From JAGOEX01 sp964630905 (GTDB lineage Bacteria > UBP6 > UBA1177): 35,238 nucleotides of DNA. How positions within the stretch are numbered: the first letter of the stretch is position 1; every line of letters begins with the position of its first letter. The stretch lies in the NCBI GenBank assembly GCA_964630905.1, contig CAZVWR010000033.1, positions 1 through 35,238 on the forward strand, in the 5' to 3' direction. The notes under the pieces are model-generated. The model saw only the letters and a list, made by a program, of their open reading frames with translations, searched no databases and was not told the DNA's origin. Position numbers and translations under genes: made by a program. Below, one piece after another: positions 1 through 8,786 of the stretch.

Positions 1-59
1 TATCAATGAACTCGTTTTATAACAAAAAATTTATACTCAATTATTAGTAGGAGATACAC

Positions 60-1085
60 ATGAAAAGAAGTTTCGGGTCGGATAATCACAGCGGTGTGAA
101 TGAAAAGATCGCAGTGGCGATGCTGCAGGCAAATACGGGCGATGAGGTTGCTTACGGTGAAGACAAGTGGACTGAGCGGGCTATTGAAAAGATGAGGGAT
201 ATCTTTGGTAAAAAGGCTGAAGTGTTCTTCGTTTTCAACGGAACGGGTGCAAACACTGTTGCGATAAAAAGCATGACAAGATCGTATAATGCTGTAATTA
301 CTGCTGAATGTGCTCACATCAATGTTGATGAATGCGGTGCGCCGGAAAATTTCTGCGGTTGCAAAATAAAAACCATAAAAACTTCTGACGGCAAGCTCAC
401 ACCTGAAATGATCGAGCCGCTTTTTCACGGAAGACACGATCAGCACCATGTCCAGCCGAAAGTAGTCTCAATAACACAATCAACTGAACTTGGAACAGTT
501 TATACTCCTGATGAAATAAAGAAACTGGCTGATTTTGTTCATAAAAAGAAAATGTATCTTCACATGGACGGAGCGAGGATCGCCAATGCGGCAGTACACC
601 TGAACAAAGGACTTGCAGAAGTTTCAACTGACTGCGGAGTTGATGTTCTCAGTTTCGGCGGAACCAAGAACGGGATGATATTCGGAGAGGCAATTGTTGT
701 AATGAGACCTGAAATTGCCAAAGATATGCTGTTCTTCAGAAAACAGGGAATGCAGCTTCCAAGCAAAATGAGATTCATTTCTTCTCAGTTCCACGCACTT
801 TTAAGGCATGATCTCTGGAAAGAACTTGCTCAAAACTCAAATGAAATGGCAAATATTTTATATAATGAAATTAAAGACTTGAAAGGTATTGAAGTTGTTT
901 ATCCCGTTGAGGCGAACGCCATTTTTGCAAAACTTGATAAAGCGGCAATAAAAAAGTTACAGAAAAAGTTCTTTTTCTATGTCTGGGATGAAGATGAATC
1001 AATAGTTCGCTGGATGACCCACTGGGCAACTGAGAAAAAAGATGTCCTTGAATTTGTTGAGGAAATTAAGAGAGTTTTAAATTAA
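60..1085 (+). CDS. Low-specificity L-threonine aldolase family protein (PLP-dependent)
   Basis: This 341-residue protein belongs to the beta-eliminating lyase/threonine aldolase family, cytoplasmic PLP enzymes that cleave L-threonine or allo-threonine to glycine and acetaldehyde. Visible family marks are DEVAYGED near residues 28-35, a likely PLP-stacking His86 in the AECAHINVDE segment, the PLP-binding Asp170 in HMDGAR, and the Schiff-base Lys203 in SFGGTKNG. Length matches the family. The start follows an AGGAG-type ribosome site at about 48-53. It is the only rightward gene in the first 24 kb. Its stop overlaps the stop of the convergent lipoprotein gene by a few bases, leaving no room for a terminator between them. 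Substrate is uncertain: related enzymes act on phenylserine or other beta-hydroxy amino acids. Confidence 0.88.
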   Translation: MKRSFGSDNHSGVNEKIAVAMLQANTGDEVAYGEDKWTERAIEKMRDIFGKKAEVFFVFNGTGANTVAIKSMTRSYNAVITAECAHINVDECGAPENFCGCKIKTIKTSDGKLTPEMIEPLFHGRHDQHHVQPKVVSITQSTELGTVYTPDEIKKLADFVHKKKMYLHMDGARIANAAVHLNKGLAEVSTDCGVDVLSFGGTKNGMIFGEAIVVMRPEIAKDMLFFRKQGMQLPSKMRFISSQFHALLRHDLWKELAQNSNEMANILYNEIKDLKGIEVVYPVEANAIFAKLDKAAIKKLQKKFFFYVWDEDESIVRWMTHWATEKKDVLEFVEEIKRVLN

Positions 1086-1438
1086 TCACAAACCTGATCA
1101 CAAACAGGGCATGGATCTTCCGCATCCTCTTCAGCAGGAAAAGTTTCAGAACAGCTCAGATTTTCTGAACATGTTGAACATTCATCAGCTTTGTCAGCAT
1201 TAAAATTTGTGCATGGATCATCATTTGCTTCCTGCTCCATAAGTGCGAGCATAGCTTCTCTGCACTTTGCCTCTGTTCCACCGAACATCGGTCTAGCGGC
1301 AATACCTTCATCACAAGTAAAAAGCTTTTCACAATAGACTCTGGCGGCATCTTCCTGTGCATCTGCAAGAGTTGTTTCGCTTCCGCAAGAAACAAAAAGA
1401 ATAATTCCGAAAACAGCAACGATCAATAACTTTTTCAT
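1082..1438 (-). CDS. Small Cys-rich lipoprotein, function unknown
   Basis: The 118-residue product has a lipoprotein signal peptide: a hydrophobic stretch at residues 4-16 ending in FVSC, with Cys18 as the presumed lipidated residue. Ten further cysteines, several in CxxC or PC contexts, suggest up to five disulfides in the mature domain. The body is strongly acidic. A GGAGGG ribosome site lies just upstream of the ATG, and a consensus-like promoter sits in the gap after nadD, so the gene is probably expressed separately from the large leftward operon. The pattern VYCEKLFTCD resembles small secreted Cys-rich proteins common in Myxococcota-like genomes (recollection, not a search). No function can be assigned. 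Confidence 0.75.
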   Translation of the reverse strand: MKKLLIVAVFGIILFVSCGSETTLADAQEDAARVYCEKLFTCDEGIAARPMFGGTEAKCREAMLALMEQEANDDPCTNFNADKADECSTCSENLSCSETFPAEEDAEDPCPVCDQVCD

Positions 1439-1477
1439 TTTTTCCCTCCAGAAATAAAAAATCGAATTTACGGGTTC

Positions 1478-1505
1478 ATATTAGGAAAAAACAAAGAGGT
1501 GTCAA
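1478..1505 (-). promoter_or_regulatory. Sigma70-type promoter for the Cys-rich lipoprotein
   Basis: On the minus strand TTGACA (1500-1505) is followed after 16 bases by TAATAT (1478-1483). This is close to the sigma70 consensus and lies just downstream of the nadD stop, about 40 bases before the lipoprotein ATG. It would decouple that gene from the upstream operon. Confidence 0.6.
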
Positions 1506-1506
1506 A

Positions 1507-2061
1507 TTAAATGTATAAAGAATTTTTTCTGATGTAATATTCAATACCTTCAGGAAGAAAGCGGTGTACGGGTTCATTTTGTCTCATCATTTCTTTTATC
1601 ATTGTGCTTGAAATGTCGGGAAGGGCGGAACCGTCAAATTCATCTTTTCCTCGACCTATCACTTTAATGCTTTTGCAGATCTGTTCCAATTCATTGAATT
1701 CTTTCCACTTTTCTTTGTTTTTCCAGTTATCTGCGCCGATGAAAAGATGAAAATTAAAAGCCGGATACAAGCTCATAAAGTGTCTTAAAACATCAATTGT
1801 AAAACCGGAATTGATCTCCCGTTCAGTTTCAAAAACCTTAACTTTGTCTTTTTGAAAAAGTTCTGCCAGAATGCGGCACATCTCAAGACGATGTTCAAAA
1901 GATGTCGGTTTATAACCGAAAGGGTGGTTAAAACTCGGGATCAGCCAGACTTCATCCATTGCGTACCTTTCAAAAGCAAGATCTATCGTCATTCTGTGGG
2001 CAAGGTGAGGGGGGTCGAACTTCCCGCCGAAAATTGCTATATCTTTGATTTTATTATTCAT
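1507..2061 (-). CDS. nadD: Nicotinate-nucleotide adenylyltransferase
   Basis: NadD transfers AMP from ATP to nicotinate mononucleotide to make deamido-NAD in NAD synthesis. The N-terminal nucleotidyltransferase signature is clear as FGGKFDPPHLAH (about residues 10-21, with the HxxH pair), and the C-terminal ISSTMIKEMM corresponds to the family ISST-x-[IV]-R motif. The ATG at 2061 is chosen because the signature then lies about ten residues in, as in relatives. The longer reading frame would add 14 unrelated residues from within nadE. With this start the gene overlaps the end of nadE by 8 bases, so the two consecutive NAD-pathway steps are translationally coupled. No strong ribosome site is visible, consistent with coupling. 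The length of 184 residues is slightly short. Confidence 0.92.
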   Translation of the reverse strand: MNNKIKDIAIFGGKFDPPHLAHRMTIDLAFERYAMDEVWLIPSFNHPFGYKPTSFEHRLEMCRILAELFQKDKVKVFETEREINSGFTIDVLRHFMSLYPAFNFHLFIGADNWKNKEKWKEFNELEQICKSIKVIGRGKDEFDGSALPDISSTMIKEMMRQNEPVHRFLPEGIEYYIRKNSLYI

Positions 2062-2842
2062 ATTTGAGAATGACAGGAATATTTCTTTTAAATGACATTG
2101 CATTAATCCTTTTATTCAGAGCTTCCACGAGCCTTGCATCATGACCAGCTTTTATAACTTCATCAGGGTTCATTTTGAGGTCTGTCAGAGCATATATCAC
2201 CGGGTCCATATCGGCATAGGCAAAACCGATCTCAGATTCATCGGTCTGACCTTCAAAAAGATCTGCACTCGGAGCTTTTGTTATCAGCGATTCAGGAATA
2301 CCAAGATATTTTGAAATTTTAAACACATCAGTTTTATAGAGATACCCGACCGGATTTATTGCAGAAGCACTGTCACCAAAAAGAGTAAAATATCCAAGTT
2401 CTATCTCGCTTTTATTCCCTGTCCCGAAAACTATCGCCTTTTTTGCATTTGAATAATCAAAAAGGGTTATCATCCTGACCCTTGCCATGATGTTGCCAAG
2501 ACGGATGTGTCTTGAAATTTCCTGATTCACCATATTATTTGCCGCGATCGCATCAACTGCGGCGGTTATTTCGATATGTTCATGGTTTATTCCAAGATGA
2601 TGAACCATTTTCATTGCATCTTCAACACTGGCACGGCTTGAACTTTTGTAAGGCATTAATATTCCTGTGACATTCTCTTTTCCAAGTGCAAGGGATGCAA
2701 GAGTCGCCACAAACGCACTGTCGATACCTCCTGAAAGACCGAGTACTGCTTTTGAATGACCGGTATGCACCATTTCGTTTTTAATTGAATTAGTAATGAA
2801 TTCAACGACTTTTAAATAATTAATTTCCGGAAGTTGGATCAT
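2054..2842 (-). CDS. nadE: NH3-dependent NAD synthetase
   Basis: NadE amidates deamido-NAD to NAD using ATP. The 262-residue protein has the N-type ATP pyrophosphatase loop LSGGIDSA (about residues 34-41) and the GTGNKSEIELGYFTLFGD segment that binds deamido-NAD. It lacks the N-terminal glutaminase domain, so ammonia is the expected nitrogen donor. The ATG abuts the stop of the preceding gene and follows a GAGG ribosome site. nadD follows with an 8-base overlap. Length is normal for the short form. Confidence 0.95.
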   Translation of the reverse strand: MIQLPEINYLKVVEFITNSIKNEMVHTGHSKAVLGLSGGIDSAFVATLASLALGKENVTGILMPYKSSSRASVEDAMKMVHHLGINHEHIEITAAVDAIAANNMVNQEISRHIRLGNIMARVRMITLFDYSNAKKAIVFGTGNKSEIELGYFTLFGDSASAINPVGYLYKTDVFKISKYLGIPESLITKAPSADLFEGQTDESEIGFAYADMDPVIYALTDLKMNPDEVIKAGHDARLVEALNKRINAMSFKRNIPVILKYE

Positions 2843-3328
2843 TTATTTCCTCAATGATATCTGGTTTATAAGCGATCTTCTAAGTTTTATTGAACTGAAA
2901 AAACAGTCGTGAATAATCTTTTCGGGTTCGTCAGATGAATTGTATCCTGAAACCTGAACATAACGGTTTTCAATGGCGTCAAGGGAAGCTTTATTGAAAT
3001 CAGTTGCAACGGCATTCCGGCATTTTTCAATGAAATCGAATTCGGCACTATCTGAAAATGTGAGCGAGTCCGCAAGACGGGAGAGCCAGAAGGCGGCAAT
3101 GATGTTGTCAGGCCTTGACTTAAGAGGGGGAATTTCATCAAGTGTGGAATAATCTGAAACAAAGAAGCAGTTATTTTTCTTTTCCAGCACCACTTCGCAA
3201 TTCTCAAAAAGTGAAAAAATCTCTTTTCTTGAAAAAAAACGGCAGGTTCCGCTAAAAGAGGAAATAGTGTACCAGAAACCTCTGTCAGCTTTTGTCTGAG
3301 CTACAATTGTCCCTTTGAATGTATCCAT
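2843..3328 (-). CDS. Hypothetical protein, possibly a divergent or short RecO-like protein
   Basis: The 161-residue product has no clear signature. Its N-terminal third (a KGTIVAQ strand, then GFWYTISSFSGTCRFF) and the following VVLEKKNNCFFVSD...IPPLKSRPDNIIAAFWLSRLADSL have the order of the RecO N-terminal OB fold leading into helices. RecO proteins are usually about 240 residues and carry four zinc cysteines in the C-terminal part, which are absent here. The assignment is therefore only a structural guess. The ATG overlaps the stop of the TPR lipoprotein gene (TGATG), and the stop abuts nadE, so it is firmly inside the operon. Confidence 0.5.
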   Translation of the reverse strand: MDTFKGTIVAQTKADRGFWYTISSFSGTCRFFSRKEIFSLFENCEVVLEKKNNCFFVSDYSTLDEIPPLKSRPDNIIAAFWLSRLADSLTFSDSAEFDFIEKCRNAVATDFNKASLDAIENRYVQVSGYNSSDEPEKIIHDCFFSSIKLRRSLINQISLRK

Positions 3329-4158
3329 CAGTCCGAATCTATCTGCTGTTTGTTCTTTTTGGATTTCTGCATATCCGAAGTTACACCAATACTGGTGGCA
3401 AGATCAAGACAGTCTTTCAGGAATGGGATTGTCACTTCTTTTATGTTCTTTGCGTCAACATCAAGACACCGCAGAAGATAATTTTCTCCGGTCTTTTCCT
3501 GCTTGAGCACATACATTTTTAAAGCACCGCGGTATAAGGCTTCAACATAGTATGGGCAGAAACTGATAGCTTTTTTATAATTGTCAGCCGCTTTTTCATG
3601 CAACGCCTGTTCATCATACATTACACCGAGCTCTTTGTAAGGTTCACAGTAAGTTCCTTTCATTTTGATAGCCGAGTTAAAATGCTTTTCCGCAATGTCA
3701 TACTGCTTCTGAAGTCTGTGAACAATACCTATGTTCGTTTCGACATAATGGGGAAAAGGGTAGAGGGCGTCGGAACTTACATTCTTCAATTCTTCAAGTG
3801 CCAGATCATATTTGCCAAGTCTGGTGTAGAGAACACCCATATTGTTCCTTGCATCAGAATATTTGCTGTCGAGCTTTATCGCTTTTTTCAGATTTTCCTC
3901 AGATTTGTCATACTGCCCGTCCTGAAGATAAACCATGCCCAGGTGGTTGTAATACTGAGGGATCTCAGGGGCCGCTTCAATGGCTTTTGAAAACTCCCTT
4001 GTCGCCTTAATATAGTCACCCTGATTCCATGCGGCAAGGCCCATCTGATAGTAACTGTCGGCCTTTTTTTCATCACTGACGGTCTTAGGTTCAGCCGATT
4101 TGCATGAGAAGGAGAATAACGCTGTTACAACAAGAAAAACTGAGAGAACTCTTTTCAT
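3328..4158 (-). CDS. TPR-repeat lipoprotein (PilF/PilW-like)
   Basis: The 276-residue product starts with a lipoprotein signal peptide ending in FSFSC (Cys19). After it come five to six tetratricopeptide repeats, roughly residues 34-230, with the typical A.Y.LG..Y...G.Y..A...F..A..L pattern; NNMGVLYTRLGKYDLALEEL is the clearest unit. The protein should sit in the periplasm, anchored to a membrane, and act as a scaffold. TPR lipoproteins of this size include PilF/PilW, which help assemble the type IV pilus secretin, but no pilus gene is in the window. A ribosome site GGAG lies 7 bases before the ATG. It follows three other envelope genes, suggesting an outer-membrane role. Confidence 0.82.
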   Translation of the reverse strand: MKRVLSVFLVVTALFSFSCKSAEPKTVSDEKKADSYYQMGLAAWNQGDYIKATREFSKAIEAAPEIPQYYNHLGMVYLQDGQYDKSEENLKKAIKLDSKYSDARNNMGVLYTRLGKYDLALEELKNVSSDALYPFPHYVETNIGIVHRLQKQYDIAEKHFNSAIKMKGTYCEPYKELGVMYDEQALHEKAADNYKKAISFCPYYVEALYRGALKMYVLKQEKTGENYLLRCLDVDAKNIKEVTIPFLKDCLDLATSIGVTSDMQKSKKNKQQIDSD

Positions 4159-4161
4159 TAT

Positions 4162-4674
4162 CTACTCCGCAACGATCTTAAAGTTTCCGCTTGCTCCGAG
4201 ATTGTTGATCTCACCTTTATGTTCAGCAAACGGTGCAAATTCTATTGAGCTGCCCTTTTTCACACCGGTTCCTGCAACGATCGTGAACTTTATCACTTCC
4301 GTATTTGGAACTGAGTTGTATGCGACAACATTTTCCCCTTTTTTGAGAAATGGATTTATTTCAAGAATCGAATCCTGCTGGCTTTTCAGAACTTTTACCG
4401 CTTCCTTGCCGTTGATGAAAAAAACAAAATCATTGGTGAGCGGCTTATCAAAAGAGATCGAAATGATATATTCCTTTGAAGGTTTTGCCGATTCATCAAC
4501 AATTTTAACATCCGGGGCATCAATGTGGATGTTACCTGAACTGTCGATTTTCACATTGCAGTTCTTAATCTCAGTGTCCTTCATCCCTGTCGCCTTCACG
4601 CCGTTAATGAAAAGATCGGCCGATTGAAGTGAAAAAAATGTCATAATAAGTAACAAAAACAATGCTTTTTTCAA
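4162..4674 (-). CDS. Secreted protein of unknown function with TTG start
   Basis: The 170-residue protein has a Sec signal peptide (MKKALFLLLIMTFFSLQSA) and a beta-strand-rich body with short glycine turns, for example FFINGKEAVKVL and LKKGENVVAYNSV. This suggests one or two Ig/jelly-roll-like domains. No cysteine follows the signal, so it is probably soluble in the periplasm. The start is TTG at 4674, supported by a strong AAGGAGG site 8 bases upstream inside the last codons of the barrel gene. It lies between the barrel gene and the TPR lipoprotein in the same transcript and may form part of one envelope assembly. Family not recognised. Confidence 0.7.
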   Translation of the reverse strand: MKKALFLLLIMTFFSLQSADLFINGVKATGMKDTEIKNCNVKIDSSGNIHIDAPDVKIVDESAKPSKEYIISISFDKPLTNDFVFFINGKEAVKVLKSQQDSILEINPFLKKGENVVAYNSVPNTEVIKFTIVAGTGVKKGSSIEFAPFAEHKGEINNLGASGNFKIVAE

Positions 4675-4677
4675 AAC

Positions 4678-6705
4678 CTATTCCTCCTTTTTCAGAAGTT
4701 CATCCGCTGAATCTTTCTTTTTATCTTTCTTCTTTCCTTTTCCGGCACGACCCCATTCATATCCGAATTCAAGGTCAAATCCCCAGTCCCATGAAGAGAT
4801 GTAGTGCCCTTCAAGGTTGTCATTGGGCCTTGGATTGTCTGCACTCCAGAAACTCCAGTGTTTCCCGACATATCCGTTAATATAAAGAATCGGAAGGACT
4901 TGTAATCTGACAGTTGCCCTGAAAAGTGAACTTACCCGGTCTTCCTTGAATATCGCAGACGGAGAGTCGATTCCCCGTCTGTAATATGAAAGCATAGTCT
5001 TGAGTATCCACAGATCGGGAAGTTCAAAGTGTGCAAAAAGTGAAAAAGAGGAGGGGAGCTGTTCATATCCGAGCGAAAGTGCCATCCATGTCTTCCAGCT
5101 GTATGTGAACTCTCCATAGAACGAGAATACCCATTTGTCTGACGAATCGTTCATCAGATGATAATATTTCGATCTTCCATCTGGCTGGAAACCGCTTTTT
5201 CCATAAATGTTGGTGAGCATTTCCATTCTTTCAATATCGTAGAAAGTGTCAAAGAAAGAGGGGAGATAGGAATCGTGATGAACCCTGAACTCAAGCTGAG
5301 TCCTGATGCCGTGCTGATTCTTTTCATCAAGGTTGAACCTGCCGAGAAATCCGAGTGTAAGTCCGCCCCTTTCAAAATCATTTTTGAACCATGAATAATC
5401 AAGGAAGGTCTTGATATCAACTTTCTTGTCCTCTGTTTTAAAGATCTTAAAATCAAAATCTATTCCCTGCAGATAGAGAAATTCATGGTCTGTTACAATC
5501 GGTCTGTTCTTTGAGTCTGTGTCAATCCTCCGTACTCTTTCTCCGCCATAAAGATTTTCATTTATTGTATCCCACATTTCAGGCTGTTTGTTTGCATCCG
5601 GCATGTCGTAATAATTTACATATTGCAATGATTTCGGTGCATTCCTGTCAGCAACGAAAGTGTATCCGAAAGAAGCACTTTCAGCATGGTATCCGCCAAG
5701 TCCTGAAAAAGGTTTGACGAAAGCAAGTCCGCCGAAAATGTTACCTCGTGCCACATCACCCAGAAGAAGTTCAAAACCGCCGTATTTTGCATACCAGTTA
5801 AGTTTGGTTGAAAGGGTTGAAAAGGTCGAGTCGTGGTTCGGCACATATCTTTTAAGTATTGAGCCGTGACCGATAGTCTGAGCAAAATTGCTGCCGATAG
5901 AAAAATAGAAAGTGTCTTCCGAGCCTCCGACCTGCAGATACCGGAGGATCTTAAGATAATCCTGCCATTCATCCCAGTCTTTTGTCCGGAAACTGAAAGT
6001 GTTGTTATTCTTAGTTATATCAGTGTTAAAAAGCTCAATATTTAAAGGCACATGAATCCCGAAGATAAGATTGACCTTCTCAAACCGCAAAGAAAGCTTA
6101 GGGTTGATCAGGAGGTAATATATTGAGTCTATCATTGACATACCGATTGAAAGGCCTGCACTGTTATAAGGCGACAATATTTCTTTTGAGCCGATATTAG
6201 CAAGTTCTCCTTTCCAGAAAACTTTTTCCTCTTTCGGTTTTTCATCCTTCTTTGCCACAGGGTCTTCCTGCTTCTGTTCTTTCGGTGCAGGCTCCGGCAC
6301 AGGAGGTGTAACAGGCTGAGGTTGAGGTGCTGCAACAGGTTGAGGTTCAGGCTGAGGTTCAGTTACAGGTGCCGGTTCGGGTTGCGGAACAGGAGCAGGC
6401 TCCGGTTGAGGAGTTGGCTGTTGAGCAGTCGTTTCAGGTGCAGGTACTGGTTCAGGTTGCGGAGTTACAGTTTGCGGTTGTGGAGCAGGAGCCGGAGGCT
6501 CAACCAGTTCATCCTGCGGATAAAAAGCCGGAACATCCTTTACTTCCTCTTTTTTTTCATCTTTTGACTCCTTTTTTGATTCCTCCTTCACTTCTTCTTT
6601 TTCTTCTTTTGCAGGTTCTTCCTGTTCTTTTTTGTCTTCACCTGAAACATTAGAAAAAAGAAAAAATGTGCAAAGAGCAAAAGTAAAAAAATAAAATCTC
6701 TTCAT
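4678..6705 (-). CDS. Outer-membrane beta-barrel protein with charged and Pro-rich periplasmic linker
   Basis: The product (675 residues) has three parts. First is a signal peptide (MKRFYFFTFALCTFFLFSNVSG). Next comes a Lys/Glu-rich segment followed by a Pro/Gln/Glu/Ala-rich stretch (to about residue 160) built of PQPEPAP-like repeats. Third is a roughly 480-residue region of alternating aromatic strands, including FRVHHDSYLPSFFDTFYDIE and WDWGFDLEFGYEW near the C-terminus, typical of an outer-membrane barrel. The Pro-rich linker could span the periplasm or touch peptidoglycan. The very C-terminus is again Lys/Glu rich instead of ending in the usual aromatic barrel signal. ATG at 6705 is chosen over an in-frame TTG at 6723 because GGAGA lies 5 bases before it. 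The upstream neighbour encodes a SPOR-domain protein. Confidence 0.78.
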   Translation of the reverse strand: MKRFYFFTFALCTFFLFSNVSGEDKKEQEEPAKEEKEEVKEESKKESKDEKKEEVKDVPAFYPQDELVEPPAPAPQPQTVTPQPEPVPAPETTAQQPTPQPEPAPVPQPEPAPVTEPQPEPQPVAAPQPQPVTPPVPEPAPKEQKQEDPVAKKDEKPKEEKVFWKGELANIGSKEILSPYNSAGLSIGMSMIDSIYYLLINPKLSLRFEKVNLIFGIHVPLNIELFNTDITKNNNTFSFRTKDWDEWQDYLKILRYLQVGGSEDTFYFSIGSNFAQTIGHGSILKRYVPNHDSTFSTLSTKLNWYAKYGGFELLLGDVARGNIFGGLAFVKPFSGLGGYHAESASFGYTFVADRNAPKSLQYVNYYDMPDANKQPEMWDTINENLYGGERVRRIDTDSKNRPIVTDHEFLYLQGIDFDFKIFKTEDKKVDIKTFLDYSWFKNDFERGGLTLGFLGRFNLDEKNQHGIRTQLEFRVHHDSYLPSFFDTFYDIERMEMLTNIYGKSGFQPDGRSKYYHLMNDSSDKWVFSFYGEFTYSWKTWMALSLGYEQLPSSFSLFAHFELPDLWILKTMLSYYRRGIDSPSAIFKEDRVSSLFRATVRLQVLPILYINGYVGKHWSFWSADNPRPNDNLEGHYISSWDWGFDLEFGYEWGRAGKGKKKDKKKDSADELLKKEE

Positions 6706-6723
6706 ATTAATCTCCACGCTCAA

Positions 6724-7356
6724 TTATTCTGCCACTACCAGAGCACTGTCGACAATATCTTTTATCAGCGGAAGGTCAACCTCTGCTTCAGATCTTGTAG
6801 CATAACATCCCGATCTTATCCTGTACCAGTTCTTTCCATTCACCACACCTTCAACAAGGCGGGTTTGAGGTATATCATACCGCTTTTGTGCTGAAAGTGC
6901 CATTTCCCTGCTTGGATCTGAGAATATCTGTATTGAATAGAGACATTTTTTGTTTTCCTTTTTCTCAGGAATTTTGTTTTCTACTTTCTGTTCAACGGGT
7001 TTCTGTTCAACAGCAGTCTCCTGTTTTTCAGTATCAACAGTTTCGATCTTTTTTGGGAGTTCAGGAATATCGCATACAACATTTGTGTTATACCGTCCGT
7101 TTTCATCGAGGATGCCTTTTTCCTTTGCAATGTCAGTCAGATTAATGTGTTTTGCAGTGATTTCCTGAAGTCTGTAACTGCAGTCACTGAGCTTTTCCTG
7201 CACATCTCCCTGATCGGCACTTGTCCGCTCTATCTGTCCATGACTGTTCCTTCCGATAATAAGCCCTGCAGTGAATGCGGCGGCAAGCAGAAAGAACGAT
7301 ATTACCAGTGATTTAACAAGTAGTCCGGGATTCAGTTGAATATTGTCGTTTTTCAT
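6724..7356 (-). CDS. SPOR-domain inner-membrane protein
   Basis: The 210-residue protein has a short cytoplasmic N-terminus and one transmembrane helix (about residues 15-35, LVISFFLLAAAFTAGLIIG). A charged periplasmic linker rich in Glu, Lys and Pro follows, then a C-terminal SPOR domain (about 140-210: YSIQIFSDPSREMA...WYRIRSGCYATRSEAEV). SPOR domains bind denuded glycan strands of septal peptidoglycan, so a role in cell division or envelope remodelling is likely. An AGAGGA site precedes the ATG. It lies between a glycosyltransferase gene and an outer-membrane barrel gene in the same operon. Confidence 0.85.
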   Translation of the reverse strand: MKNDNIQLNPGLLVKSLVISFFLLAAAFTAGLIIGRNSHGQIERTSADQGDVQEKLSDCSYRLQEITAKHINLTDIAKEKGILDENGRYNTNVVCDIPELPKKIETVDTEKQETAVEQKPVEQKVENKIPEKKENKKCLYSIQIFSDPSREMALSAQKRYDIPQTRLVEGVVNGKNWYRIRSGCYATRSEAEVDLPLIKDIVDSALVVAE

Positions 7357-7361
7357 TTTTT

Positions 7362-8786
7362 TTATCCTCTCTGTCGGTCGATCTTCCGTTTAAGCAGCTT
7401 CCTTTTTAATAAAACACTGTCAGAATTTTCCGGTCTTTTCGAACAGTTGTTGTATGTGTCAATGAGAGTGCACACATCTTCCTCAATATCGGAATTTTTA
7501 AAGTCCTCTGTCGTCCGCATGAAATAATACAACCTTTTGCGATTTCTTTCAAGTTCCGACACCGATTTTGCTATATTCAGCCGGTCGACCTGTTCGAGAA
7601 TAAGGCCTCTGTTGTGTTTTCTTATCTTTTCAGAAATGTTGTTCCTGTTAGAAACCACCACCGCTTTTCTTAATGAAACGGCAGTATTAACAAGGAATGA
7701 ATCGCTTCTGTGCCATTTTGACGGAATGATCAGAACATCAAAAGTATTGAGAACCGAATTCAATCGCCCCTGTTGGATAGGTCCATGAAAGAAAACATTG
7801 GGATTACGGACTTTTTTCTTCAGGCGGGTAAAATAGTGCCTGTTTTCGTGCAGTTCCCCGTAAAGATGCAGTTCATTATGATATCCGTCATCATAAAGAA
7901 TGTTGAAAGCTTCAACAAGTTCAAGCACTCCTTCTTCAGGAAGTATTTCTCCCATGAATCCGAATTTTACAGCACCCTCGATTTCAAAAGGTCTGTTGGC
8001 AAACGACATATCGCTTTCTATTCCCTGTTCAAGAAAAGAAACCTTGTTCTCCGGAATGATATTTCTGTAGAAAAGGTTGTATTCTATCTGTGAGAAGAAC
8101 AGAAACCTGTCTGCCAGCTTGATAACATCTTCACAAAGAGAAGCCCTTTCTTCAAAAACGGAACTTTCAACCGGATTGAGATTTGTCTTGTTGTAGTAGC
8201 TGCTGTAGCGGCCGATGTTTTCAAACCAGCATGAACGGGTTGACCTCTTTTTTACTGAATTAAACATTTTCTTAAAAAATACTGTAACTGAACTGTTGAC
8301 AAAATTTGATATTCTGACTTTTTCATTTTCCGGATCAGACGGAAATCCTTTGGTGAAAACAGAATTTGAAAATAAAAATCCGTCACAGACCACTGCCACG
8401 ACGGGTATTGACCGTTCTTTTGCAAGGAACGGATAATTAAATGAATGATTCTTGAAGCTCCAGATGTGGATGCAGTCAAAGTGCTGCTCTTTCAGAATGT
8501 AACTGAAAATATTCTCCATTCTGTTGTTTGCGAAAGTGTCCCGGAATGATTCATGTCTTGATGGAAGGTATGTCACCATTTTTTTAATTTTGGAGACTTG
8601 CATTATATTAAGCGAGTAGTGCTCTTCTGTATCTGAAAACTCAGGATAAAATAGCGTAATATCTGCTTCGTCTGCAAGAAAATTCACGAGGGAATTTATG
8701 TAACTGTTAAGAAATGAGATGGCATTCCCGTCTTCAGGAGATGACTCCAGAACAAAAAGAAGTGAAAGACGGTTTTCAGATTCCAC
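7362..8786 (-). CDS. Glycosyltransferase, GT4 (group 1) type
   Basis: The 474-residue protein resembles GT-B fold retaining glycosyltransferases. The C-terminal half has the donor-site layout: VKFGFMGEILPEEGVLELVEAF, then NVFFHGPIQQGRL, FDVLIIPSKWHRSDSFLVNTAVS and KAVVVSN. The E-x7-E motif is atypical: the second glutamate position carries a Ser/Asp-rich DSFLVNTAVS, so the donor may be unusual or activity altered. No membrane segment is visible; it should work at the cytoplasmic face, building a glycan or glycolipid. The start is GTG at 8786, overlapping the end of the LeuC-like gene by 11 bases. The gap to the SPOR gene is 5 bases. Confidence 0.8.
   Translation of the reverse strand: MESENRLSLLFVLESSPEDGNAISFLNSYINSLVNFLADEADITLFYPEFSDTEEHYSLNIMQVSKIKKMVTYLPSRHESFRDTFANNRMENIFSYILKEQHFDCIHIWSFKNHSFNYPFLAKERSIPVVAVVCDGFLFSNSVFTKGFPSDPENEKVRISNFVNSSVTVFFKKMFNSVKKRSTRSCWFENIGRYSSYYNKTNLNPVESSVFEERASLCEDVIKLADRFLFFSQIEYNLFYRNIIPENKVSFLEQGIESDMSFANRPFEIEGAVKFGFMGEILPEEGVLELVEAFNILYDDGYHNELHLYGELHENRHYFTRLKKKVRNPNVFFHGPIQQGRLNSVLNTFDVLIIPSKWHRSDSFLVNTAVSLRKAVVVSNRNNISEKIRKHNRGLILEQVDRLNIAKSVSELERNRKRLYYFMRTTEDFKNSDIEEDVCTLIDTYNNCSKRPENSDSVLLKRKLLKRKIDRQRG

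Noticed and set aside
6322..6653. Plus-strand frames opposite the barrel gene, rich in Arg or in Val/Gln/Glu
   Set aside because: They mirror the repetitive Pro-rich linker on the minus strand and carry no independent start signal.
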